Assembly (NCBI GenBank): GCA_963768765.1
Contig: CAVYJK010000021.1
Location: 124,001-188,000 of the forward strand
Length of the DNA stretch: 64,000 nucleotides
From: DASWLF01 sp963768765
GTDB lineage: Bacteria; Desulfobacterota; Desulfobaccia; Desulfobaccales; 0-14-0-80-60-11
Reading direction: 5' to 3'
Position numbers and translations under genes: made by a program. The notes under the pieces are model-generated. The model worked only from the letters and a program-made list of their open reading frames with translations. It did not search any database and was not told the DNA's origin. Of this stretch, positions 25,900 through 34,243 are shown in pieces. Every line of letters starts with the position of its first letter. Position 1 is the stretch's first letter.

Positions 25900-25956
25900 G
25901 TCCGAAAGGTTTTGACCAGTCTGCCTGATATTTAAAGGAGAACCCCCGCCCCCATC

Positions 25957-26760
25957 ATGTGGCAGTTTTTCCTCAACCTGCGCTGGCAAGACGGCCTGGA
26001 CATCCTCCTGGTGGCCATCGTCATCTACCAGATTGTCCTGATTCTCAAGGGGACCCAGGCCGTCCAGATCCTGGCCGGGCTCTTCCTCCTTTTCCTGGCT
26101 TACCTGGTGGCCCGCCAGATGGAGCTCTTCACCCTGGAATGGCTCCTGGACGGCGTGGTCCGCAACCTGCTGCTCATCGTCATCATCCTGTTTCAAGCCG
26201 ATATCCGCCGGGTGCTGAGCCGCATGGGTCGAAAAGCCCTGGCCCCGGCCGGCGTCCCCGCGCCGGTTACTGCCGAAGAGGTGTGCCAGGCCGCGGAAAC
26301 CATGGCCAGCCGCCATATCGGCGGCCTGATCGTCCTGGAGCGCAACATCGGTCTGTCCGATTTCCAGGAAGGGGCCATCAAACTGGACGCCATAGTCACC
26401 AAGGAGCTGCTGGTATCCCTGTTCTGGCCCCATAACCCCACCCACGACGGCGCGGTCATCGTCCAGGGGGATCGGGTGGTGGCCGCCGGCTGCCTGTTGC
26501 CCCTGTCCCGCAATCCCAAACTCGACCCCGTCCTGGGCACCCGCCACCGGGCCGCCGTGGGTCTTTCCGAGCAAACCGATGCCCTGGTCCTGGTCGTCTC
26601 CGAAACCACCGGCCAGATTTCCCTGGCCCGGGCGGGGACCCTGAAGCGCAACCTCACCCGCCTGCAGCTGCGCCAGGCTTTGCGAGACCTGCTGGAAGAA
26701 CCGGCCCACCGGAAAGGAACCTGGATTGAAAAACTGGCTCGCTTCTTTGCGGCGTCATAA
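25957..26760 (+). CDS. cdaA: Diadenylate cyclase CdaA
   Basis: CdaA makes cyclic di-AMP from two ATP at the membrane and controls osmotic and cell-wall balance. The 267-residue protein has three N-terminal membrane helices (about 14-32, 37-55, 63-80) followed by a DAC domain with ASRHIGGLIVLERNIGLSDF, the catalytic THDGAVIV (DGA) and TRHRAAVGLSE (RHR). AAAGGAG lies upstream. The gene overlaps ybbR by 35 bases; the two proteins form a regulatory pair in Firmicutes. The downstream glmM usually linked to them is missing here. Confidence 0.95.
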   Translation: MWQFFLNLRWQDGLDILLVAIVIYQIVLILKGTQAVQILAGLFLLFLAYLVARQMELFTLEWLLDGVVRNLLLIVIILFQADIRRVLSRMGRKALAPAGVPAPVTAEEVCQAAETMASRHIGGLIVLERNIGLSDFQEGAIKLDAIVTKELLVSLFWPHNPTHDGAVIVQGDRVVAAGCLLPLSRNPKLDPVLGTRHRAAVGLSEQTDALVLVVSETTGQISLARAGTLKRNLTRLQLRQALRDLLEEPAHRKGTWIEKLARFFAAS

Positions 26761-27643
26761 GGCCCTCAAACTCCTGTCGCTCCTGTTGGCGCTGGCCCTC
26801 TGGTTTGCCGTCAGCGGCGAGGAACGCACCGAGACCACGCTCACCATGGCCATGGAGATGGTCAATATCCCCCCGAACATGGTGATCACCAGCGAGGTGC
26901 CCCCCAACCTGCAAGTCCGGGTGGTGGGTCCCCGCTCCATCATCAGCAAACTTTCCCAGACCCCCCTTACCCAGACCATCGACTTGACGGGGTATAAAAC
27001 CGGCCGTCATCCTTATTATTTCGGCCCCAACAGCTTCTCCTTTCCCCGGGGGGTGCAGGTGATCCGGATTTCCCCCAGCCAACTCAATCTCACCCTGGCC
27101 ACTTCCATGACCCGGACCCTGGCCATCAAGCCGGTCCTGCAAGGACAGGTGCCGGAAGGTTACGAAGTGGTGGAAGCCAAGGCCCGCCCCGAACGGGTGG
27201 TGGTCAAAGGCCCGGTCTCGGAACTGGAGGACTTGAAGTTCATCAGCACCCTGCCCATCGACGTGAGCCACCTGACGGAGCACACCGTCATTTCCACGGA
27301 CCTGGACTTCAAAAACCTGCACCTGTCCCTGAAGGAGCCGGTTCCCATCCTGGCGGAAGTCAGCATCGCCGCCAAGCCCCTCACCCGCACCCTCGCCGGC
27401 GTTAACCTGGTGGCCGACTCCGCTCCGGCCCGCCTTAAGCCCGCCCAGGTCACCCTTACCGTCAAAGGCCCCTGGCGCCAGGTGAAAGACCTGAAGGCGG
27501 CCGACCTCAAGGCCACGGTGGACACCAAGAACCTGGCCCCCGGCCGCCACCGCCTCAACGTCTCGGTGAGCCTCCCCCCCGGCCTCAACCTGGTCCAGGT
27601 CCAGCCCGCCACCGTCACCGCCACGGTGGAGAAATCCCGCTGA
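26726..27643 (+). CDS. YbbR/CdaR-like regulator of diadenylate cyclase
   Basis: YbbR-type proteins are membrane-anchored with extracytoplasmic YbbR repeats and modulate CdaA. The 305-residue frame starts with TTG at 26726, inside cdaA, and has one N-terminal membrane helix (ALKLLSLLLALALWFAVSG). Repeats of about 80 residues follow, each with the pattern PPNLQVRVVGPRSIISKL, ERVVVKGPVSELEDLKFIST and PAQVTLTVKGPWRQVKDLKA, so at least three can be seen. AAAGGAACC precedes the start. The 35-base overlap with cdaA implies coupled translation. Confidence 0.9.
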   Translation: MKNWLASLRRHKALKLLSLLLALALWFAVSGEERTETTLTMAMEMVNIPPNMVITSEVPPNLQVRVVGPRSIISKLSQTPLTQTIDLTGYKTGRHPYYFGPNSFSFPRGVQVIRISPSQLNLTLATSMTRTLAIKPVLQGQVPEGYEVVEAKARPERVVVKGPVSELEDLKFISTLPIDVSHLTEHTVISTDLDFKNLHLSLKEPVPILAEVSIAAKPLTRTLAGVNLVADSAPARLKPAQVTLTVKGPWRQVKDLKAADLKATVDTKNLAPGRHRLNVSVSLPPGLNLVQVQPATVTATVEKSR

Positions 27644-27850
27644 TGGATTGTTGAGCCTGAACCGGCCGCCACCAAAAGCCCTGTCAAAACCTGCCTCTGG
27701 CATTTAAGGTATTCTTAATGGGCGGAGATAAACTTGGGGTTTCTCTAAACTTCCGCCCTGTTTCTGCCCAGCCCAACCTAAACCCGCCCCCACCCATCCC
27801 GGCCCCCACTTTCCCGTTGCATTTTTTAACGTCTCTGGTAATTTCTCCCC

Positions 27851-28660
27851 ATGCATCCCCTTGAAGCCTTCTTCCTCGGCATCGTCCAGGGCATCACCGA
27901 GTTTCTGCCCATTTCCAGCTCCGGCCACCTGGCCCTCCTGGAGCACTACCTCAAGGCCCCCGGCGGCGGCCTGGGCTTCGACATCCTCCTGCACCTGGGC
28001 ACCCTGGCGGCCCTGCTCCTCTACTTCCGCCGGGACTGGCTGGACATGGCCCACGCCTTCATCAGCCCCTCCCGCTACAACCGCCCGGAGCGCCGTATGC
28101 TCTTTTTTCTCATCATCGCGGTCATCCCCGGGGCCCTGGCCGGGGTGCTCCTGGAGAAGAAGGCCGAGACCATCTTCCGCCAGCCCGCCCGCATCGCCAT
28201 CCTCCTGGGCTCCGTGGGGCTGCTCCTCATCCTGGCGGAAAAGCTGGCCCGGCACCGCCGCCCCCTGGACTCCCTCAGGCTGGGGGACGCCTTCCTCATC
28301 GGGCTGTCCCAGGCCCTGGCCATCATGCCCGGGGTCTCGAGGAGCGGCATCACCATGACCACGGCCCTATTTCTCGGCTTCAACCGCCGCTCCAGCGCCC
28401 ACTTCTCCTTTCTGTTGGCCACCCCCATCATTGCCGGCGCCGGGCTGCACCACATCCCCAAGTGGCTCAAGGAGACCAACGCCGATCTGTCCTGGTCCGC
28501 CGCCACCCTGGGCTTTCTGGGGGCGGTGGTCGCCTCCTACCTCACCATCAAGTACCTGCTGCGCTTCCTGCAGCACCACACCTTTTATCCCTTCGCCGTC
28601 TATCGCCTCCTCCTGGCCGGAGTGGTCCTGGCCACCGTCTACTTTTACCCGGGGCGCTGA
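27851..28660 (+). CDS. uppP: Undecaprenyl-diphosphatase UppP (BacA)
   Basis: UppP dephosphorylates undecaprenyl diphosphate at the inner membrane to recycle the lipid carrier for peptidoglycan and other glycans. The 269-residue protein has about eight hydrophobic segments and both conserved motifs: the N-terminal GIVQGITEFLPISSSGHLAL and the PGVSRSGITMTTALFLGFNR loop. The length is typical. The ATG at 27851 lies about 200 bases after ybbR, so it may have its own promoter; no good promoter was found in that gap. Confidence 0.96.
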   Translation: MHPLEAFFLGIVQGITEFLPISSSGHLALLEHYLKAPGGGLGFDILLHLGTLAALLLYFRRDWLDMAHAFISPSRYNRPERRMLFFLIIAVIPGALAGVLLEKKAETIFRQPARIAILLGSVGLLLILAEKLARHRRPLDSLRLGDAFLIGLSQALAIMPGVSRSGITMTTALFLGFNRRSSAHFSFLLATPIIAGAGLHHIPKWLKETNADLSWSAATLGFLGAVVASYLTIKYLLRFLQHHTFYPFAVYRLLLAGVVLATVYFYPGR

Positions 28661-28675
28661 GTCCCCCGTGAAATG

Positions 28676-28701
28676 TCATTCTGAGTGCCGCGAAGAATCT
28701 A
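28676..28701. repeat. CATTCTGAG...GAAGAATCT dispersed-repeat core
   Basis: The stretch CATTCTGAG-TGCCGC-GAAGAATCT just after uppP resembles a short sequence I recall as dispersed between genes in many bacterial genomes. Only one copy was noticed in this window. No gene is associated with it. Confidence 0.4.
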
Positions 28702-28804
28702 CGCATTTTCAATAAGTTGAGATCTGCGCTTCTTTCAGGAGGACTTAGGCAAACCGGTTTTGGCAGCAGCCTGGAGAATTTCAGGTAACTCTATCAAATA
28801 TTCC

Positions 28805-28833
28805 TTGACAAACCTCTAAAATTAACTTAGGCT
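28805..28833 (+). promoter_or_regulatory. Sigma70-type promoter of the riboswitch unit
   Basis: A perfect -35 TTGACA (28805-28810) is followed after 17 bases by TAGGCT (28828-28833). The predicted start near 28840 falls immediately before the riboswitch aptamer, supporting both calls. Confidence 0.65.
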
Positions 28834-28841
28834 TAAAGTTG

Positions 28842-28925
28842 CCAGAAAAAGCTAAACTCGCTGCGAGGCGGGGGCGGAAAGCCACGGGTCTCTGTGAGAA
28901 AAGGTCGAGACGGCCGGGTTGCCTG
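28842..28925 (+). ncRNA. GEMM-type cyclic dinucleotide riboswitch (c-di-GMP-I / cAMP-GMP class)
   Basis: The segment matches the GEMM consensus by eye. GCTAAACTCG-CTG-CGAGG forms the first hairpin. GGGGCGGAAAGCC corresponds to the conserved GACGCAAAGCC core, followed by ACGGGTCT. After a variable hairpin, AGACGGCCGGGTTGCC matches the conserved 3' side. Where the V. cholerae Vc2 aptamer has AGGGC (including ligand-contacting G20), this sequence has AAAAAGC. By my hand alignment that puts A at position 20, the change linked to 3',3'-cGAMP sensing in Geobacter. The class is well supported; the ligand is inference. Confidence 0.75.
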
Positions 28926-28950
28926 GACAAGGAGGCAATCCGGCTTTTTT
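28914..28950 (+). terminator. Intrinsic terminator overlapping the riboswitch 3' side
   Basis: CCGGGTTGCC (28914-28923) pairs with GGCAATCCGG (28934-28943) with one G-U pair, followed by C and six T. The left arm is also the conserved GGGTTGCC of the aptamer, so aptamer and terminator are mutually exclusive. This predicts an ON switch: bound ligand blocks termination. Confidence 0.75.
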
Positions 28951-28973
28951 ATGTAGCCAAGGTCCGTAAGGAA

Positions 28974-29066
28974 TTGCTTGAGATCCCCCTCCCCGGGGCC
29001 GTTTGGCTCCCTGGCTCCGGGCTACTGGGCCTGGGCGGGCCCGCCGTGAGGCGCTGGCGCCCATAA
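28974..29066 (+). pseudogene. Orphan PEP-CTERM sorting tail (gene remnant)
   Basis: The frame after the riboswitch terminator reads IPLPGAVWLPGSGLLGLGG followed by PAVRRWRP and a stop. This is a PEP-CTERM type C-terminal signal (VPLPxAxWLLGSGLLGL plus basic tail), which normally ends a long exported protein processed by exosortase. Here only about 20 bases separate it from the riboswitch terminator. There is no signal peptide, no ATG start and no room for a mature domain. The body of the gene seems to have been deleted while the regulatory leader and terminator remain. Confidence 0.6.
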
Positions 29067-29084
29067 GCCCTGCCTCCCCGCAGT

Positions 29085-29126
29085 CCCCCTGGCATCCGGG
29101 GCCTCCCGGCGCCAGGGGGTTTTTTT
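29085..29126 (+). terminator. Intrinsic terminator of the riboswitch/PEP-CTERM unit
   Basis: CCCCCTGGC (29085-29093) and GCCAGGGGG (29111-29119) form a perfect 9-bp stem, directly followed by seven T. It closes the short transcription unit that begins at the promoter near 28805. Confidence 0.85.
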
Positions 29127-29353
29127 AGGCATCGCCGCCGGCTGCTTTTTCGGAAGCTCCCCTAACCCCTCTCCCAAAATCCACTTTGTAAGAAAACTTT
29201 TGACAGATAAATCAGAAATTGTCTGATTTGCCAGGCCCTTCTCGCCTGCTAGAATTTCGTCACTAACCGTGGGGAACGCGGCCGGCCGAACTTGACGCTT
29301 TGGGCAAACAAATAATGTCCCAAACATCTTATGCGCTTCGCGCCAAAAAATTT

Positions 29354-29382
29354 TTGACAACCAACCCTTCCTGAAATATATT
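29354..29382 (+). promoter_or_regulatory. Strong sigma70-type promoter of the frd operon
   Basis: TTGACA (29354-29359), a 17-base spacer and TATATT (29377-29382) form a near-consensus promoter 50 bases before the frdC start codon. Another TTGACA about 150 bases upstream lacks a clear -10 partner. Confidence 0.75.
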
Positions 29383-29432
29383 TAAAATTTGGATTTGCTA
29401 AAAAATTCACATTCATTCCAGTAGGTGTCCCG

Positions 29433-30079
29433 GTGAACTTACAAAAGATCCTGGCAAAAAGTCCCCGGCTGGAAGCCTGGATGGAACTCTTCGAACTCGG
29501 CACCGGCCTGTTGCTGCTCTTTTTCGTGCAGTTCCATCTCCTGGCCGTCTCCAGCATCATCTTGGGCGCGGCAGCCTTCAACCGGGACTCCGCCCGCATG
29601 GACGAGTACTACATCTCCTACGTGGGCATCCCCATCGTCATCCTGGCCATCCTGGCCCACGGCCTGCTGGCCATGCGCAAGGCCCCCTGGAAGTTCCAGG
29701 AATTTAGGGTCTTCCTGCAGCACTCCCGGCGGCTGGCCCACCTGGACACCTGGGCCTGGGGGGTCCAGATCGTCACCGGCCTCATCATCCTGGTGCTGGC
29801 CGCCATCCACATCTGGAGCGTGCTCCTACCTGGCCCATCGAAGCCGCCACCAGCGCCGCCCGCATCCAGGGAGGCTATTTCTCCTCCTTCGTCCTGCTGC
29901 TCCTGGCCGCCGAAATCCACGCCATGGTGGGCCTCTACCGCATCCTGGTGAAGTGGAGCTGGATCCACCGCAAGAAGTTCACCTCCATCCTGGTCTACAC
30001 CACCATGGGCTTCGTGGGTTTGGGGTTCATAACTTTGCTGTTCTTCTATTTCCGCCATATTGCTAAAGGTCTCTCATGA
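29433..30079 (+). pseudogene. frdC: Fumarate reductase / succinate dehydrogenase cytochrome b subunit, frame broken near 29830
   Basis: This membrane subunit anchors the flavoprotein and carries two haem b groups that exchange electrons with quinones. The N-terminal frame starts at GTG 29433 (VNLQKILAKSPRLEAWMELF) and gives three helices with His residues in FVQFHLLAVS, LAHGLLAMR, RRLAHLDTW and LAAIHIWSVL. A second frame continues WPIEAATSAARIQGGYFSSF with AAEIHAMVGLYRILVKW and ends IAKGLS at 30079. The span of 647 bases is one short of a multiple of three; the break lies around 29825-29840. The family is Wolinella-type. The stop overlaps the frdA ATG (ATGA). Confidence 0.78.
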
Positions 30080-31891
30080 ACTGGTCAGACGCCCATCTTA
30101 CTGATGTCCTGGTTATCGGCGCCGGCCTGGCCGGAGAGCGGGTAGCCATCGAGGCCGCCATGAACGGCCACCAGGTCACCATCCTCAGCCTGGTGCCGCC
30201 CCGCCGGTCCCACAGCACCGCGGCCCAAGGCGGCATGCAGGCCTCCCTGGGCAACGTGGCCATGGGCTACGGCGACAATCCCGACATCCATTTTGAAGAC
30301 ACGGTGAAGGGCTCCGACTGGGGCTGCGACCAGGATGTGGCCCGCCTCTTCACCGAGCTGGCCCCCGTGGCCGTGCGCCAGCTGTCCCACTGGGGCGTGC
30401 CCTGGACCCGGGTGGTCCCCGGTAAGAAGACCCTGCCCGAAGGCGCCGAGATCGAGGACCTGCCGGAAAAGGCCGGCCTCATCGCCCAGCGCCAGTTCGG
30501 CGGCACCGCCAAGTGGCGCACCTGCTTCGCCGCCGACGGCACCGGCCACGTCCTCCAGTACGCCATGGACTCCGTGGTCCTGAAACTGGGGGTCACCGTC
30601 CACGACCGCACCGAAGCCATCGCACTTATCCATGACGGCCAAACCTGCTACGGCGCCGTGGCCCTGGACCTGCGTACCGGCGGCCTGCGCCCCTACCTGG
30701 CCAAGGCGGTGGTCATCGCCACCGGCGGCTACGGCCGCATGTACGGGGTGTCCACCAATGCGGTGATCAACGAAGGCACCGGCATGAGCATCGCCCTGGA
30801 CACCGGCGTGGTGCCCCTGGGCAACATGGAGGCGGTGCAATTCCACCCCACCGGCATCGTACCCGCCGGCATCCTGGTGACGGAAGGCTGCCGGGGCGAC
30901 GGCGGCTACCTGCTGGATAAAAACCTCCACCGCTTCATGCCCGACTACGAGCCGGTGAAGAAGGAAATCGCCTCCCGGGACGTGGTGAGCCGCTGGATGC
31001 TGCACCACATGCGACCAGGGCTTCGGGGTGGAAAGCCCCTACGGCCCCCACCTCTGGCTGGACATCCGCCACCTGGGGGCCGAGCACATCTGCACCAACC
31101 TCCGGGAAGTGGCCACCATCTGCCGCAACTTCCTGGGCATCGACGCGGTGCAGTGCCTCATCCCGGTGCGACCCACCCAGCATTATTCCATGGGCGGGGT
31201 GCGCACCAACCGGGAAGGCGAAGTCAGCGGCCTCAAGGGCCTCTTCGCCGCGGGCGAAGCCGCCTGCTGGGACCTCCACGGCTTCAACCGCCTGGGCGGC
31301 AACTCCTTGGCCGAAACCATCGTGGCCGGCATGGTGGTGGGCCAACGGGTGGCCGAGTACGCCAAAGAAGCTTCCCTGATCTTCCCCTTCTTCCTGGTGG
31401 AGGACGCTCTGGACTCCCAGGAGAAGCGCCTGGAAGACCTGCGCAGCCGCAAGAACGGCGACGAAGACGTCTTTGCCCTGCGCCACCGCATGGAGGACGC
31501 CTTGCTGAACAACGTGGGCATCTTCCGCACCGGCGAGGCCCTGCAACAGGCGGTGACCGCTCTCCAGGATCTCTACCAGCGGGTGGGGCACGTCCGGCTG
31601 CGCTCCAGCGGCCTGGGGCCCAACCCGGAACTGGTGGCCGCCCTCAGGCTGCCCGGCATGCTGCGCCTGGCCCTGTGCATCTCCTACGGGGCGCTCCAGC
31701 GCACCGAGTCCCGGGGCAGCCACTACCGGGAGGACTACCCCCGGCGGGACGACGACAACTGGCTTAAACGCACCCTGGCCTACTGGCGGCCCGGGGCCGA
31801 CATGCCCGAACTGCAGTACGAACCGGTGAAAATCACCGAACTGCCGCCGGGCTCCCGGGGCTACGGCGAAATGCCCATCGCCGGGGATTAA
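30076..31891 (+). pseudogene. frdA: Fumarate reductase / succinate dehydrogenase flavoprotein, single extra base near 31014
   Basis: This subunit carries covalent FAD and the fumarate/succinate site. The first frame (MNWSDAHLTDVLVIGAGLAG) has the dinucleotide fold GAGLAGERVAIEAA, the flavin-linking HSTAAQGGMQASLGN, and HPTGI with VTEGCRGDGG. At 31014 the frame is lost after MLHHM. The other frame continues QGFGVESPYGPHLWLDIRHL, PTQHYSMGGVRTN, LFAAGEAACWDLHGFNRLGG and ends at 31891. Dropping the A in GCGACCAG restores a 604-residue protein. Span 1816 is one over a multiple of three. The gene sits in an otherwise intact operon, so a sequencing error is plausible. Confidence 0.85.
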
Positions 31892-31963
31892 GATGATTTT
31901 TGGGGGAAGGGCGGGCGCCCTTAGCCCCCTCCCCCAATAACCATATGTAAAAGGATTTTCCCA

Positions 31964-32695
31964 ATGGCTGAACGGTTGCTCACCTTTTCCATCTTCCGTT
32001 ACAATCCCGCCACTCCGGAGATTCCGCCCCGGATGCAGGAGTTCCAGTTGGAAGAGACCATGGGCATGAGTCTCTTCATCGCCCTGAACCGCATCCGGGA
32101 GGAGCTGGACCCCTCGTTGATGTTCGATTTCGTCTGCCGGGCCGCCATCTGCGGCTCCTGCGCCATGCTCATCAACGGCCGCCCGGGCCTGGCCTGCAAG
32201 ACCCTGACCCAGGACCTGCCCGAGAAGATCACCCTCATGCCGCTGCCGGTCTTCAAGCTGGTAGGCGACCTCTCGGTGGACACCGGCTGCTGGTTCCGCT
32301 ACTTGAACGTCCGCACCGAGGCCTGGATCCACACCGGCAAGGTCTTCGACCCCAAGGAGGTCGAGGAGCGCATGGACAACCCCACGGCCCTGGAGATTTA
32401 CGAAGCCGAGCGCTGCATCGAGTGCGGCTGCTGCGTCGCCGGGTGCGCCACCGCCAACATGCGGGCCGACTTCGTGGGGGCCGCCTTCCTGAACCGCATC
32501 GCCCGCTTCATGATCGACCCCCGGGACGAGCGCCCCCGGGCCCAATACTTCGAGGTGGTGGGCACTGACGAAGGCGTCTTCGGCTGCATCGGCCTCATGG
32601 CCTGCGACGACCTCTGCCCCATGGAGATCCCCCTCCAGGGTCAGCTGGCTTACGTGCGCCGCAAAATGGCCCAGTTCGCCCTGCGTGGGAAGTAA
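31964..32695 (+). CDS. frdB: Fumarate reductase / succinate dehydrogenase iron-sulfur subunit
   Basis: FrdB passes electrons between the flavin and the haem b subunit. The 243-residue protein has the [2Fe-2S] site CRAAICGSCAM with a later NGRPGLAC, then CIECGCCVAGC for the [4Fe-4S] cluster, and CIGLMACDDLCP for the remaining cluster ligands. Length and motif order match the Wolinella/Desulfovibrio type. The ATG follows AAAAGGA. A C-rich hairpin lies in the 70-base gap after frdA. Direction (fumarate reduction or succinate oxidation) cannot be told from sequence. Confidence 0.94.
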   Translation: MAERLLTFSIFRYNPATPEIPPRMQEFQLEETMGMSLFIALNRIREELDPSLMFDFVCRAAICGSCAMLINGRPGLACKTLTQDLPEKITLMPLPVFKLVGDLSVDTGCWFRYLNVRTEAWIHTGKVFDPKEVEERMDNPTALEIYEAERCIECGCCVAGCATANMRADFVGAAFLNRIARFMIDPRDERPRAQYFEVVGTDEGVFGCIGLMACDDLCPMEIPLQGQLAYVRRKMAQFALRGK

Positions 32696-32735
32696 GATAA
32701 TTTTGGCTGATTGCCAATTTCCTGGTTGAAATAGT

Positions 32736-32757
32736 AAGCCCCCATTAGGGGGCTTTT
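32736..32757. terminator. Intrinsic terminator after frdB
   Basis: AAGCCCCC-ATTA-GGGGGCTT is a perfect 8-bp stem followed by TTT. It ends the frdCAB unit, and its symmetry allows weak action on the other strand as well. Confidence 0.8.
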
Positions 32758-32809
32758 ACATTTTTGGCCTATGTGGTAGGTAATGGGGGGAAGAACCGGA
32801 AGTTAATTG

Positions 32810-33856
32810 ATGAATTCCCCGGAAGCCGCCAACCTCAAGCGCCGCCTCATCGCCATCATTGCCTCCCTGGCCATCGGCCTGGGGCTGATGGCCGTGAAGT
32901 TCCTCGCCTTCTGGCTGACGGACTCCGCCGCCATCCTCTCCGACGCCCTGGAGTCCATCATCAACGTGGTGGCCGCCAGCTTCGCGCTGGGCAGCATCAT
33001 CTTCGCCGCCAAGAGTCCGGACCCCACCCACCCTTACGGCCACGGCAAGATCGAATTTTTCTCCGCCGGCTTCGAGGGCGCCCTCATCATCCTGGCCGCC
33101 CTGGGGATTTTCTACGCGGCCTGGCCCCGTCTCCTGCACCCCCAGGCCATCCCCAGGCTGGAAAAGGGCTTGCTCCTCATCCTGGGCGCCGCCCTGGTCA
33201 ACCTCCTCCTGGGCCTGGCCCTGGTCATGGTGGGCAAACGCACCCATTCCATAACTCTTATCGCCGACGGCAAGCACGTGCTCACTGACGTTTACACCAC
33301 CGTCGGGGTCCTGGTGGGTCTTCTGGGGGTCATGTTCACCGGTTGGTACTGGTTGGACGGCGCGGTGGCCCTCCTGGTGGGGCTCAACATCCTGGTCACC
33401 GGCGCCCGCCTGGTCCACCAGGCCGGGGCCGGGCTCATGGACACCTCCGACCCCCGCCTCCTGGACGAAATCTGCGAGGTCATCGCCGATCACCGCCGGC
33501 CCATGTGGATCGACATCCATCAACTCCGGGCCCGCCGGGCCGGCACCCGCGTCCTCATCGACTTCCATCTCATCCTGCCCCGGGACCTCTCCCTGAAAGA
33601 GAGCCATGCTGAAGTCAAAAAACTGGAAAAGATCCTCAACGATTACTTTGAGGGCCAGGCGGACATCCTCATCCATGCCGACCCCTGCATGGAACCGGAG
33701 TGTCCCATTTGCGGGCTCGAGTCCTGCGACCACCGCCGAGCCGGCACCAGGATGCAGCGCCTCTGGCGCGCCGACACCCTCACCTGCAACGGCACCCACA
33801 AAGCCCCGGACCAATCCGGCCAGAAAGAAAACGGACCTGAGAAGTTAAAATCTTAG
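32810..33856 (+). CDS. Cation diffusion facilitator metal exporter with Cys/His-rich C-terminal tail
   Basis: CDF proteins export divalent metals (Zn, Fe, Mn, Co) in exchange for protons at the inner membrane. The 348-residue protein has six hydrophobic segments. Metal-site motifs are SDALESIINV in helix 2 and ADGKHVLTDV in helix 5, along with HPYGHGKIEFFSAG. The cytoplasmic domain follows (VLIDFHLILPRDLSLKESHA). Residues about 300-320 add CMEPECPICGLESCDHR, a cysteine/histidine cluster beyond the usual CDF end. I start at ATG 32810; an in-frame TTG lies one codon earlier. Metal specificity is unknown. Confidence 0.92.
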   Translation: MNSPEAANLKRRLIAIIASLAIGLGLMAVKFLAFWLTDSAAILSDALESIINVVAASFALGSIIFAAKSPDPTHPYGHGKIEFFSAGFEGALIILAALGIFYAAWPRLLHPQAIPRLEKGLLLILGAALVNLLLGLALVMVGKRTHSITLIADGKHVLTDVYTTVGVLVGLLGVMFTGWYWLDGAVALLVGLNILVTGARLVHQAGAGLMDTSDPRLLDEICEVIADHRRPMWIDIHQLRARRAGTRVLIDFHLILPRDLSLKESHAEVKKLEKILNDYFEGQADILIHADPCMEPECPICGLESCDHRRAGTRMQRLWRADTLTCNGTHKAPDQSGQKENGPEKLKS

Positions 33857-33928
33857 GTCAGCGTTATGAACCAGACCGGCTCTAGGGTGGCGTCCCGGAA
33901 ATACTTTACCAAAGCGAGCCTGGTAATT

Positions 33929-34043
33929 CCCTCCCCCTTGATGGGGGAGGGTTGGGGTGGGGGTGGCAAAATTATTTGGGATTCTCACGCCTTGAGAAAA
34001 GAATCTTCCTCCCCCCAACCCCCTCCCGCAGGCTGAGAGGGAG
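33929..34043. repeat. MITE-like inverted repeat element, copy 1
   Basis: The left end CCCTCCCCCTTGATGGGGGA leads into GGGTTGGGGTGGGGG. The right end contains CCCCCCAACCCCCTCCCGCA, its approximate reverse complement, closing with GAGAGGGAG. A central A/T-rich segment separates them. A second copy with the same layout lies at 42830-42930. No coding capacity. The rest of the gap from 33857 to 34243 holds only a second palindromic repeat (34154-34189). Confidence 0.65.
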
Positions 34044-34153
34044 AATATGTGGCCCATACTTTGGCACGGTACTTCTGAAACATGACACTAGGACTTGGCT
34101 TTCAAAATCAGACTGGGTAAGCGCGAGCCTCCGCAAAGATAATCAATGCTAAA

Positions 34154-34189
34154 GTCCCCCTTTGAAAAAGGGGGATTTAGGGGGATTTT
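34154..34189. repeat. CCCCCTTTG palindromic intergenic repeat
   Basis: CCCCCTTTGAAAAAGGGGG is followed by ATTTAGGGGGATTTT. I recall this type of short palindrome as dispersed in many bacterial chromosomes. It lies about 55 bases upstream of the next gene and could act as a hairpin in its leader. Confidence 0.55.
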
Positions 34190-34243
34190 CCAGCGATTCG
34201 CTAATTTCTGCAATTAAGCTCTGGCTCTCCAGAAAGGAAAATC

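Noticed and set aside
25045..26709. Minus-strand open frame of about 550 codons opposite folP and cdaA
   Set aside because: Antisense to two clear enzymes; composition is typical of a shadow frame.
28839..28973. Reading the riboswitch region as coding (N-terminal half of a 75-codon frame starting at TTG)
   Set aside because: The bases fit a GEMM aptamer plus intrinsic terminator. Only the part after the terminator encodes a recognisable peptide.
29200..29240. A second promoter with TTGACA upstream of frdC
   Set aside because: The hexamer is present but no acceptable -10 lies 16-18 bases downstream. The promoter at 29354-29382 is much better.
30935..32545. Minus-strand open frame of about 536 codons opposite frdA-frdB
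   Set aside because: Antisense to iron-sulfur and flavoprotein motifs of the fumarate reductase operon.
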